Source: Actinomortierella ambigua
Lineage: Eukaryota; Mortierellomycota; Mortierellomycetes; Mortierellales; Mortierellaceae
Assembly (NCBI GenBank): GCA_016098155.1
Contig: JAAAJB010000303.1
Span: 1-42,371 of the forward strand
Length of the DNA: 42,371 nucleotides
Direction of reading: 5' to 3'
The translations under genes were made by a program, and so were the position numbers. Each line of letters starts with the position of its first letter. Positions within the stretch are counted from its first letter, which is position 1. Under the pieces are notes generated by a model. It worked only from the letters and a program-made list of their open reading frames with translations, had not been told where the DNA came from and searched no databases. Shown piece by piece: positions 1 to 9,456 of this stretch.

Positions 1-2
1 TT

Positions 3-104
3 TCGTCGGAGATTCAGGGAGAGGCGTCGGATCGCGCATCGGAGGCCATATGCGCTGAGGTGGAGGTCGTGTTGCCGGTGTACAGCACGCAGTCGTGGCA
101 ATAG
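3..104 (+). CDS. Possible 3' end of an unknown protein (partial)
   Basis: An open frame enters from the left edge and stops at TAG 102-104, giving about 33 residues that end in VLPVYSTQSWQ. The composition (acidic, Ser/Glu/Val) is compatible with a protein tail, but there is no recognisable domain and the stretch is short enough to be open by chance. I do not recognise it. If real, it lies in the same direction as ERCC1, with its stop about 390 bp upstream of the ERCC1 start. Confidence 0.25.
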   Translation, partial: SSEIQGEASDRASEAICAEVEVVLPVYSTQSWQ

Positions 105-494
105 CAGATGAGTATCTGACTAGCCAGAGGTGTCCGCTGTGTTCTGAGCGAACGTGACTGGCACACTCACGCCGAAAGAAACGCGACGACAGCATCAAGA
201 AAGTGTCAGTCAAAGGACCCATGGAATACAGAAACCACGAGTGCCCATCGTTTCGCTGTGGTTACACGACAGAACCACGAGATTCCCAAGGGTCCTTCAA
301 CATTGGCACCAACAGCTACAACATACTGACAATGCAGAGGCCGCTGGGTTACTTCTCAAGATATGGACACCAACTCCAAGCCTCAGGAGCCACAGACACT
401 CCACAATGCGGCTACTTTTCTGGTATGCAAATTTGCGGCGTTCCAATTTTTTTTTTTTCCCTTGTGCCAATTTCCTACAATCTCGTCTTGCACA
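105..494. other. Upstream region of ERCC1, no gene seen
   Basis: This stretch lies between the possible partial gene at the left edge and the ERCC1 start codon. Frames are open for up to about 110 codons but show no conserved motif. It contains a T-run followed by CCC near 449-461. It presumably holds the ERCC1 promoter and 5' UTR; I see no clear TATA box. Confidence 0.4.
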
Positions 495-1855
495 ATGAGC
501 GACCAACAACACCAACAGGAGAAGCCGACGGCCAAGCTGCCATTCAAGTTGCCAACGAGGGAGGTGCTCGAAGAGCGCAGGAAACAAGTTGAGTCTACGA
601 AAGCCGAGTTGCATTTCAAGCCTAAAGGCATTGCGCTCGAGCCATTGCATGGTACTCGGACATCTACATTAGACTCGAACGCCACCAACTCTTCTCATGC
701 GACACGAAAGCCGAATGCTGCTGTCTCAACCGCTGCTGCCAACAGTAGCCCACGGAAGCCAAGTCGCTCTACCACGGAAAGCCATAGAAGGGCAAGTAGA
801 GAGGAAGACTTTGGAGATTTTGACGACTTTGACGATCTCGGCGATATACCCTTGACGGACGACCTTTTTGAGGAACCGCAAGAGACCACAAGCGTCTCTA
901 CCACCACCTCTACCGCCACTCCAGCGTCAACTTCGGCAGCCACCACTTCAGATGCACTAGGAGCTACAACAACCAGCCCTAGCGATGCAACAGTAGCAGC
1001 TAGCACCAGTACGACCCCCAGTGATGCAGCGCCTGCACCGCCGTTTGTCCCCAGAAACAGGTCGACCATTGTTGTGAATCCATCGCAACGCGGCAACCCT
1101 CTGCTGCAACACATCCGGAACGTGCCTTATGAGTTTGGGCAAATTGAGCCTGACTACATGGTTGGTTTGACATCATGTGTCGTGTTTTTAAGGTAAGGCA
1201 CCCCCCCCCCCAAAAAAAGAAGTGTGTCCCCGCTTTTCCCATTTTTTTATTTGATGCATCGTGGTCAAGAGTCAGGTCGCGTACAAAATTCATATACAAC
1301 TATGTCCGTTGTTTCTTTGCTGCTAATTTTGTACATTACTCGCTCTTTTTTTTAAAAAAAAGCATCCGATACCACCGCCTCCACCCGGAGTACATCTACA
1401 GCCGGATAGCGGCGATCGGCAAGTCCTTTGTGCTGCGTGTGTTGCTGGTTCTGGTCGATGTCGACACACACCAACAGGCGATTCGGGAGCTCACACGGGT
1501 TGCCGTGACAAGCGAATTTACACTGATCTGCTGTTGGTCGAACGAAGAAGCGGCACGGTATATCGAGACATACAAAGCCTACGAGAACAAACCACCTGAT
1601 GCGATCCGCGAGCGTGTTGACAATGACTACCTATCAAAGCTGTCGGATTGTCTGACTCAGGTCCGCTCCGTCAACAAGACAGACGTCGTCACGCTATCGT
1701 CGACCTTTGGCTCCTTTCAAAGCATTGTCGAAGCCTCGGCGGACGAAATTGGGCTGTTGCCAGGATTCGGTGAACAAAAGGTCAAACGGTTGATCGAAGC
1801 CTTTCATCAGCCGTTTGTGGTGGATCCTCACAAGCGGAAACGACGACGAGCTTAG
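495..1855 (+). CDS. ERCC1: ERCC1/Rad10 DNA repair endonuclease subunit
   Basis: This is the non-catalytic partner of the XPF/Rad1 nuclease, which cuts 5' of damage in nucleotide excision repair and acts in crosslink and single-strand-annealing repair in the nucleus. Two exons, 495-1192 and 1363-1855, join in phase to 396 aa (intron 1193-1362, GTAAGG...AAAG). The join restores the family segment LSIRYHRLHPEYIYSR. Residues 1-~190 are low complexity, Ser/Thr/Ala-rich with an acidic patch (DFDDFDDLGD). The central Rad10 domain follows, with VLLVLVDVD and ARYIETYKAYENKPPD. The C-terminal tandem helix-hairpin-helix, around VNKTDVVTLSSTFGS and LLPGFGEQKVKRL, is the XPF-dimerisation region in this family. 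Start: the ATG at 495 gives MSDQQHQQ; no conserved sequence lies upstream. It converges with the transposase-like gene, 137 bp between stops. Confidence 0.95.
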
Positions 1856-1992
1856 ACGGAGACTGTTCAGATTACTTTTTTTTTTTTGGGCATGAATAGC
1901 ATCAATGACAAATGAAGACCCACAGAGCATTTTTGAAAGCTTTTGTTGTCGTTAGTGTGCTATACAGATTTTTTTATACATCATGCTTCTTC

Positions 1993-3495
1993 CTATGTTG
2001 CAAGCATTTGGCGCAGCATTTCAAGGTTTTGCTCCAGGTCAACATAGGCTTGACCTGGTATTATCGGAACTTGGATCTGTGCCGTCGTGGCTGGTACTTG
2101 CACAGGTGGGACTTGAGCTTGTGTACTCGTATCTTGCATCTGTACAGGTGGGACCTGAACTTGTGTCGTTGCAGGTTGCCCTTGTGCAGCTGAGACAAGG
2201 GTGCGGTCGGCTTCGGCGATCCACTCTTGAGCCTTTTCCTGGGTGACCTTTTCCAGGGCTGCTTCCATGTGTCTGGGTAGGGCGAGCAACGAGTCTAGCT
2301 GAGAATCACACAGCCGAACAAAGAGCTTGACATGTCGGAAAGCCGCATGCGCAGCGTTGAGGTCCGGACGGTTGTCACTCGGAAATGTGAGAACAGTCTG
2401 TCCGGCCTTCTCAAGCGCTTGTCGAACTTCCTGATTCATATGCGGGAACCATTCCGAGTCGACGGCAACGATGCCAGGTGGTGCTGCCGTCAGTAAGGGC
2501 ACGAGCTTTTTCAGGAAGAAGTTTTGAACAGTCTTGACCAACCCGGCTGGTTTCAAGTTCACCTCCGAGCACATGATCCCGGTCTTGTCCATAGCTACCA
2601 GCAAGATGGGGTGGCTGCCAGACTTGGTTGTTGCTGTGGTGGTGGTGGTGGTGGTCAAAGCAGCTCCTACAAGGCTCCTGTGTAAGCTGTTGGCTTGGTG
2701 TTTGGCGCTGAGCGCTCCGCGGAGAGCGCGAACGCGGTGTCCAGTGTGAGCATCAAACTCTGTGATACTCACAAAGCAGAAATCGGCCATACTGCCATGT
2801 TTTTGTCGCAGGTTATTAGCCCACGCCTGGCGGACGGCGGCGCGCGTCGGGTCAAGGGTGTTGATTGTGCTGCTGCTACTGCTACCACTGCCACTGCCAC
2901 TGCCACTACCGCCACTGCTACTACTACCGCCATTAGCGTCGTTGATTGTGCTGCTACCATTGTCGCTGTGGTCCGTGGTGGTGGCAATGTGGCGAACTTC
3001 AAGTGGCTCGAGCCTGTAGCCGGCACGAAGACTGGTGATATAGCGTGACAAAGTACTCATGGGGACACTCATGTTCCAGCGGTCGCTGAGCAGGGCGCAC
3101 ATCCGTTCGATAGTCAACTCTGGCTGGAGGTCGATCTGGGTAGCAACCCACTCAACCTGCTCGTCTCCAAGGGCACGCTTGCGGTTTCCACCTCTAGGCA
3201 GAGACGTCATGCGGCCTGTCTCTTCGAACACCCTGATAACGCTCTGAATGGTGGATGTGTGGCAGCCAAAGCGCCTGGCGGTCTCGCCAACGCTCATGCC
3301 CATGATGAAGATTGATTGGATGAGGCGTTCGCGCAAGGCGTCGTCAATCTTTGTATTTTTGCGCGGCGGATCATCGGGATTCTTCCTTGGTCTGGAGTTG
3401 GATGGAGCACGAGGCATGTCAGTAAATGAGGAATGTGGGTTCGTGGGAGGGACAATGGGGGAGAGGGGGGCGGAATTGGATGGCGCGGTCAACAA
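1993..3495 (-). CDS. Tc1/mariner-IS630-type transposase-derived protein, catalytic triad degraded
   Basis: Intact, intronless 500-aa frame. Residues ~50-95 form a Tc1-type helix-turn-helix (MSVGETARRFGCHTSTIQSV), followed by a basic linker RGGNRKRALG and a second HTH-like segment (ELTIERMCALLSDRWNMSV, ~127-144). A Ser/Gly linker (~189-209) is encoded by a repeat at about 2865-2935. An RNase-H-like DDE domain spans ~235-390. At the usual catalytic sites the first Asp is Thr245 (SITEF), Asp346 is kept (IVAVDSEWF), and the usual final Glu of LNPIE is His383 (DLNAAH). Two of three residues are therefore gone and cut-and-paste activity is unlikely. The C-terminus has a Gln/Val/Pro repeat and a leucine-rich end. 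A second start, MPRAPSNSRPRKN, lies at 3417. I see no flanking terminal inverted repeats. A domesticated DNA-binding protein is likely; an old, decaying transposon is the alternative. Confidence 0.75.
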   Translation of the reverse strand: MLTAPSNSAPLSPIVPPTNPHSSFTDMPRAPSNSRPRKNPDDPPRKNTKIDDALRERLIQSIFIMGMSVGETARRFGCHTSTIQSVIRVFEETGRMTSLPRGGNRKRALGDEQVEWVATQIDLQPELTIERMCALLSDRWNMSVPMSTLSRYITSLRAGYRLEPLEVRHIATTTDHSDNGSSTINDANGGSSSSGGSGSGSGSGSSSSSTINTLDPTRAAVRQAWANNLRQKHGSMADFCFVSITEFDAHTGHRVRALRGALSAKHQANSLHRSLVGAALTTTTTTTATTKSGSHPILLVAMDKTGIMCSEVNLKPAGLVKTVQNFFLKKLVPLLTAAPPGIVAVDSEWFPHMNQEVRQALEKAGQTVLTFPSDNRPDLNAAHAAFRHVKLFVRLCDSQLDSLLALPRHMEAALEKVTQEKAQEWIAEADRTLVSAAQGQPATTQVQVPPVQMQDTSTQAQVPPVQVPATTAQIQVPIIPGQAYVDLEQNLEMLRQMLAT

Positions 3496-3637
3496 GATCT
3501 AATGAGAGGGTGGACTGTTTCTTTCTGCGAAGCGCGAAACCCCCTCACGCGCTGAAGCTTTACTGGCTTGTCCAGACAGACCACTTTGGAACGTCTCAAT
3601 CTCCTACCACACCCTACTTTCCATTCACCGCCCCTGC
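3496..3637. promoter_or_regulatory. Divergent promoter between transposase-like gene and CDC14
   Basis: These 142 bp separate two divergent starts. The stretch contains GCGCGAAA at 3532-3539, which matches the E2F/MBF core (TTTCGCGC on the other strand), about 100 bp upstream of CDC14. The region nearest CDC14 is pyrimidine-rich. Confidence 0.45.
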
Positions 3638-6600
3638 ATGTCGCCCTCCACTGCATGGCCCTGCATCCAGGACTCGGTCATGCACCCTTCTGACAACGAC
3701 CTGCCTCAGCTGCCTTTCCCCACCAAGGTAGCTGCTGGCCAGAAGCACCACTCCTCTCCCCCCTCTTCCTTCGCCTCCGTCTCTTCGTACACTCGCCCCA
3801 GCTCCTCTGAAGATGCATTGCATGCCACTCTCTTAGGCCTATCCCCGTCTGCTGCCACAGCCTCCAAACGGAGGAAAAGATCTGGCTTTACTATCGACAA
3901 CTGCGCTCCTTTGTCCCCGTTATCCGCTTCCTCCGCTGGTACCACTCCCATCAGCGACCACCCAGTCATCCATGAATATCTTCCTGCAAGTGGTGCAGAA
4001 AGCACTGGTAGTGGTAGTGGCGGCAACAGGATATTTGTACCAGACATTGACTATGCTGCGCCCAACGTGTGCGAGTTCATCAAGGGTATGTCCGTGGCAA
4101 TGACTCGAGTAGCATGGCTTCCTCTGGGCATAGCGGCCGCTCCCATCACTCATGACCCACCAATTGTACATATTTTGCTGTATGGTAGACCGTTTGTACT
4201 TTACATGGACGCAAGTAGAGCCCATCAGCACCGCAAGAACTACATACTTGACCATAGACCAGTACCTCCACTATGTCCCATTCTTCTCCGATTTCGGACC
4301 TTTCAACCTGGCCCACATTATGCGCTTTTGCCGTTTGATGAAAGATCGACTCCAGTTGGCGACGCTGCAGAACAAAGTCCTGTGTCTTTACACCAAACCC
4401 GAGGACGACAAGCGAGCAAACGCCGCCTTTGCAATGGCCAGCTATATGGTAGTTCTTCTTCTTATTCCTCTGTACTCTTTAGTCATGCTTATGGGCGACA
4501 AGAGGACCAATTCGACTTTCTCCCTGTCTCGTTGCAATTGTCTTAGATTATTGTCCACCAATTGACGCCTGAGGACGCGTTTCGGCCGCTGGAACACGTG
4601 CGACCGCCATTTACATCTTATCGTGACGCATCGTTTGGTCCCTCGGCCTTTAGCATCTCCATCCTAGATTGCCTATGGGGACTCTATCGTGGTCTGCAAC
4701 ATGGGCTCCTTCACTTGGATACGTTTGATGTCAAAGAGTATGAAGTACAATAGTTGCAACGACAAGTGAAAAAACGACCGATGGATCTGCTGATCAGATA
4801 CTCACTTGTCATGACACCTGGTGGTGACGATGGATGCTATGTTCCCTTTTTTATTTATTTTTATATTTTTTGGCAGGTACGAGTATTACGAAAAGGTGGC
4901 GAATGGTGATTTCAACTGGATCACACCCAACATCATTGCATTTGCGGGACCAATAGAGAGACTCTCTTACGCTCGGGTGCAGGAGTATGCTAGGATAGCT
5001 GCAGCTGCTGGTACTCGGTGCCAACACCACCACTTAGTATCAGCCGGTAACATTCCCTCAGCTTCTGGACAACAATCAGAAGGCAGCACCGGTGACTCGA
5101 TACTCTCTACCTCTTACAACGAAAATATTGGCAACACTCCATCTCAGTCATCGTCGAGGTCGATCACTCCACCAGTCATTGATCCCTTGCTTTCATTGCC
5201 GTCAACAACCGCCACCACACCTGTCGAGGATAAGCGGTTTATTGCTTCATTCACAACTATTGTCGACGAACGTCACCATAGCATATCTTCCAGACAAGTA
5301 GGGACGGAGCTCTCTTTGGCAAGGGCAGCGGAAGCAGTAGCAACGGTATCGCCAGCACCAACAACAGCGCCAGCACCATCAGGGAGGAAAGAAGAGGAGA
5401 AAGACAGAGTCACCATGATCTGTGCCAACCAACGGCATAAACAGAAGAAGGCGCATCGGACGACGATCAAGCCTGCTTTCGCGAGTCTGTTGGACTATTT
5501 TGAGCATCAGGCGCATGTGGAGGTGGTGGTGCGTCTGAACGAGGAGACGTATGATGAAAGGTTCTTCACGACGCGAGGAATGAAACATGTGGAGATGAGC
5601 TTTCCGGACGGTTCGTGTCCGCCCATGTTCATCGTGCGCAAGTTCTTGGCTCTGTGTGATCTGGTCGTACATGGTGACTCCAGGGTAAGCGGCGTAGAAG
5701 AAGAGAGAGGGGGTGATGTTGGAACAGGTGGTATGCAGCAGGATGCCAGGATCGGTCAGAAGAGAGACAAGCAAGGCTGTGTTGAGGCGTTAGTGGATGG
5801 CGAGCGCTCTGATGGGCCTGCATCACCGTCGTTGTTTCAATCAGCCGTTTGTGGTCATGGTGGCCGTAGCGGAAATAGCGGTGGCGTGCTGGCTGTTCAC
5901 TGCAAGGCAGGTCTTGGGCGGACAGGGACACTGATTGCCATCTACTTGATGCGAACATACCATATGACGGCACGCGAGGCCATCGCCTACCTGCGGATCG
6001 TCCGACCAGGGTCGGTGGTTGGACACCAGCAGACATGGCTTGAGCGGAATGAAGCAAAGATCATACAGTGGAAGGATCAGCCACTTGGTCCCGAGCTGGA
6101 GCAATGCTGTCATCTACTTGGCCGATCTCAACCCTTCGTCGGATTACGGAGTGAGGACGAGTTCAAGGTTGAAGACGACGATGACGATGACGACGACGAC
6201 TACAACGACGCTGAAGAAGATGTGGATGAGGAGGATGACGATGACGATTATGAAGGGCGACAAATGATGATCGACAGCGATGAGGAAGACGAAGAAGAAT
6301 ATGAGATTGACATTGAGACTTTGAATACTGATGAGCAAGACGATGATGACGACGATCAAGACTCGGTTCGTGGTAGAAATCTGGCATTTGTCCTGGATAA
6401 CGTATTGGAGCAGGATTCATCTGGCTTTGAAGAACAGGTTACTCGAGTTCTTGACCAAAAGCTTGCCGCCTTGAATGACGTTGGCGATACTGTCTTGCCA
6501 GAAGATGGCGTGGATGAGGAGAAGGAGGAGACGAAGGACAAGCAGCGGTCGCGTCTGTATACTGTACACATTCAACCTCGCAAGTCAGCCGCGCATGATA

Positions 6601-6758
6601 TGCAGCTTGGCTCGCAAGCATCTATAGAGACAGTGGGCTCAGAGTTGACCTTGGACTTGGATCCGTTTTCAGGGATACCAAATCTTACGCTGCTCTCACC
6701 TGAAAATGCGGGTCTTAGCCCAACTATCTTTGCCGAGCCACGGGAGATGGCGAGATAA
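3638..6758 (+). CDS. CDC14: CDC14 dual-specificity phosphatase
   Basis: Protein phosphatase that reverses CDK phosphorylation at mitotic exit and in the DNA damage response. Four exons, 3638-4085, 4189-4448, 4547-4737 and 4877-6758, keep phase and give 926 aa. The last intron can also be cut 5 nt further in (GAA|GTACAA) and rejoined at TACGAG|TAT for the same protein. The N-terminal ~110 residues are Ser/Pro-rich with KRRKRS. The inactive A-domain follows (CEFIKDRLYFTW, HQLTPEDAFRPL, EYEYYEKVANGDFNWI). The B-domain has VVVRLNEETYD, the P-loop HCKAGLGRTG with catalytic Cys642, and RPGSVVGHQQTW. Compared with known CDC14, about 140 extra residues precede VVVRLN and about 70 precede the P-loop. 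A strong GTAAGC donor at 5685 means part of the second insert could be intronic. The tail is very acidic (about 6165-6360). Confidence 0.93.
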
Positions 6759-6946
6759 TCTCGCCAACTACAACAACAACAACACCCCATCGCGACCACA
6801 TCTCTCTTCTACTTTCTTGTGTACGTTTTTGCAACAAATTACTCGGTCCATTTTATAAAGAAGAAGTGTACATTGTAAGTCTTGGTCGGGCCAACACAGC
6901 TATACTTTCGTCTTTGGCTTTATATCCCTCACTCCTGACTGATGAT

Positions 6947-8323
6947 CTAACGCTTCTCGCCAGTGCGGAGACGCTCGCCTTGGTAGGCCGACTTGACGAT
7001 TAAGGCATGGCCGACACGCACAGTACCTGAGGTCTTGCTGGGGACGACATTCATGCCAACACATGCCTTGTACCTGGCCATCTTGCCTTGATCCACGCGA
7101 CGGATGCTAAACCCAAAAAAAAAACAATATCGCCAACTCAGAATAGCAAAAATGCCAGACCTCTGCGGAGTCCTCTGTAGCCGAATCTTGTCTTTGACAG
7201 CAGTGTCGACGTTGATGTTTGGCATGCTACAACGAGGGCATCGGCATGTAAAGTAGAAAGTAATACCAGCAATGTCTACCTCGCACCACTTGTCCTCCTC
7301 AAAGGGCTGGCCATAGCCCTGGATGATCAAGTTGGCCCGAAAGTTGACCACAGAGACAGGGTCGTCGAGATGACTGTTGATATCTTGGATTGACTTCTCA
7401 GAGAGAGCCAAGATAGGGAATGATCCGCAAAGGCCATCTACATGTGCGTACAATCCATAGCGACGTATGTATGGTGAGTGCTCCTTGACAGCACGGACCT
7501 CGTCGGGCGACTTGTGGATGAGACGACATGAAAAGTCCAAAAAGTCGGAGAAGAAGGTCGCAGCTTGGTCGTCCAAGTCCAAGCCTTCGAGGTGTTTTCC
7601 AAACCATGTGGACCTGTGTCTTGGAATAGAGGTCGGAACGAGGCTCGAGTGGTATAATCAAGGTCGCCTCTGTCATGTTGGCCACTGCATCGCGAATGTC
7701 GCTTTGCTCAATGCCTCATTGTGGCTCTTGGATCGAGATGACGAGGGAGTCTCCTTTGAATTCGTGACGGACTAAAGTGAGCTACGTGATTGATGTGGTC
7801 CAAACGATGAACAGATTGATGAGGGGAGAGAAACAGTTCTACATCATTCGTATTTCGATAAGTGAAAGAGGAACTTGGGGGTGCTTACCCTTGGCTGCTC
7901 GCGCTGAGACACCAAGGTCATCGTCGACGCGTTGACGATCATCCAGTGACGATCGTACTAGTTATGAAATAGATAGAAAGTAGTTAGGTTGCGGTGGTGT
8001 TGTACTTCGAGACCATCCGATAATGTGTTGGTGCCTACCGCAAATCCGTCTTTCATGGGTCCCATTCACTATAGGGACAATGTAGTAGAAGCACTACAAG
8101 GTCAGGGTTAAATGGGCAAGAAGAAATGTTACGAGTTGTAGAGGCAGAAAAGACTGGCCTTTTTTTTTTCTCTCTCTCTCTGGTCCGGTATGCGTGTACG
8201 CGTATTTGCAGTATAGGAACGGGAGCTCTTACAGCGAGTCAAGGATGTCTCTTGCAGGAAGATGGGCTTGCATGACTTGATCGGGTAGATCAGGATTTTG
8301 GACACGATCGGGGTGGGCAACAT
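6947..8323 (-). pseudogene. MOSC-domain mARC/YcbX-like molybdenum protein, with a stop and a frameshift
   Basis: Family role: molybdenum-cofactor N-reductase (amidoxime reductase type). Exons in gene order are 8233-8323, 8039-8049 (11 nt), 7889-7957, 7161-7781 and 6947-7106. Exon 1 gives ILIYPIKSCKP, the MOSC N-terminal motif. Microexon and exon 3 then complete LTRYGFAYDRHWMIVNAS. The MOSC core keeps the Mo-ligand cysteine region CRCPRCSMPN, and later GKMARYKACVGMNV. Two lesions are seen. TGA 7716-7718 falls in frame after VISIQEPQ. One extra A in the A4 run (gene strand; T-run 7595-7598) shifts the frame between VHMVWK and HLEGLDLDDQAA. With both ignored the model is 316 aa, normal for the family. 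Last-intron borders (54 nt, GTCTGG donor) are less certain. It is probably a recent pseudogene; sequence error is the alternative. Converges with CDC14 (188 bp between stops). Confidence 0.7.
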
Positions 8324-8684
8324 GGCGTTTGGAGGGTGGGACTAAGGAATACTGGCTACGTGTGCAGATAGACGTGTTCTTGAAAGAAGAGGAAAAGATA
8401 ACGCTGTTTTATTGCTAGGGAGCGCGGGCTTGGCCTTCTTTTGCTACACAAGGTTATCGTGTTGGACAATTTCTTTCTCAAGTGGGGAGAAGGTGGCGTA
8501 CCGCCATGTCGAGTCATCAGACTCGACAGAGGATGTCACAGACGCACGATAATCTAACTAGTTCAAGCATGCCTGTTGTGCTGTATCACAGGGAGGGGGT
8601 CTAAAAGCGGTGATTGACTGGCGCATGGATATTTGTCAAAATTGACTGTAGATGACATGGATGGGTCAGACGCATAGGTGGAGT

Positions 8685-8725
<41 letters not shown>

Positions 8726-9456
8726 TGGGAATGGTGACACGGTGTTTCGAACCTAGCGTCCGTAGGCGTAACCTTCGAGTGGGGTCTGCGCATGTTGTGT
8801 AAAAAAGGATGAACAATCAACCCTGTTGGTGTATTTCTCCTTTGTTCCTTTTCGTACCAAAAAGTGGTATCAATGAGGGCGGGTCAGTTGCCCCTTCCCC
8901 CCATTCACACCACCAGCTGAAAGCGAGAGGACCTGGTCCCCAAACATCCCGAGATCGTAGTACTGTTCACTCAACTCTTCCCCTTCCCCTTCCCCTCTTC
9001 GTTCTCCCTCTTCACCCTCTCTTTTGGCCTTTCTTGCAATTGCCCGCTTCCCGTCTGCGCCCGTCCGTGTACCCGAGAAAAATCTCCGTTGAGCTTTTCC
9101 ATCTTTGGAAGGAAAGCGAATCGAATGCGCTAGTCCTGCCTTTGACCGCCCTGGACGCCCATTGGCTGACAAACTTCATTTGTCAGAGAGGCCTTTCTTT
9201 GGATCGGCTTTGTCTGCAAGCGGAGGGGGTGAGAGGCAGCAGACCTCACTTGCGGGGGGGGGCTAGCAGGGTATTTGAGCTTTCTCCTGGAGAGACTCAT
9301 TCTACTTCTCATTTCTTTTTCATTCCTCTCCCTCTCTTTCTCTTTCACTCCTACCTGCTCCCCTCCACCACTCGACCTTTTTTTGGACTTTACCACCCCT
9401 GCTCAGTCAGCCAACAACTCACAACAAGCTTGTATCACGAAGCCAACAAAATAAAC
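8324..9456. other. Divergent intergenic region, mARC-like gene to SET gene
   Basis: No gene seen in 1.1 kb. The right part (about 8970-9460) is strongly pyrimidine-rich with TTCCCC repeats and is probably the promoter and 5' UTR of the SET gene. The frame of the SET protein stays open upstream to 8809, but that extension is low-complexity Pro/Leu/Ser and unconvincing. A G9 run lies at about 9254-9262. Confidence 0.4.
8689..8722. repeat. (AG)n microsatellite
   Basis: About 17 uninterrupted AG units in the intergenic region upstream of the SET-domain gene. Confidence 0.95.

Noticed and set aside
6144..6359. Minus-strand frame rich in Val/Ile opposite the CDC14 acidic tail
   Set aside because: It is the antisense shadow of GAC/GAT/GAA codons in CDC14.
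7716..7718. In-frame TGA as a selenocysteine codon in the mARC-like gene
   Set aside because: The position is not a redox or metal site in the MOSC family, the Mo-ligand cysteines are encoded normally elsewhere, and a separate frameshift in the same exon remains unexplained.
8041..8070. A longer exon reading MGPMKDGFA before YDRHWMIVN in the mARC-like gene
   Set aside because: With its only upstream AG this exon begins in frame with TGA or breaks phase. The 11-nt microexon fits phase, borders and family motif.
8745..8765. TTCGAA-containing sequence resembling a tRNA T-loop
   Set aside because: Flanking bases do not pair as a T-stem, and no acceptor or anticodon arm can be drawn.
8809..9456. 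N-terminal extension of the SET protein to 8809
   Set aside because: The frame is open, but the residues are low-complexity Pro/Leu/Ser from pyrimidine-rich leader DNA. The ATG at 9457 begins sequence with normal texture.
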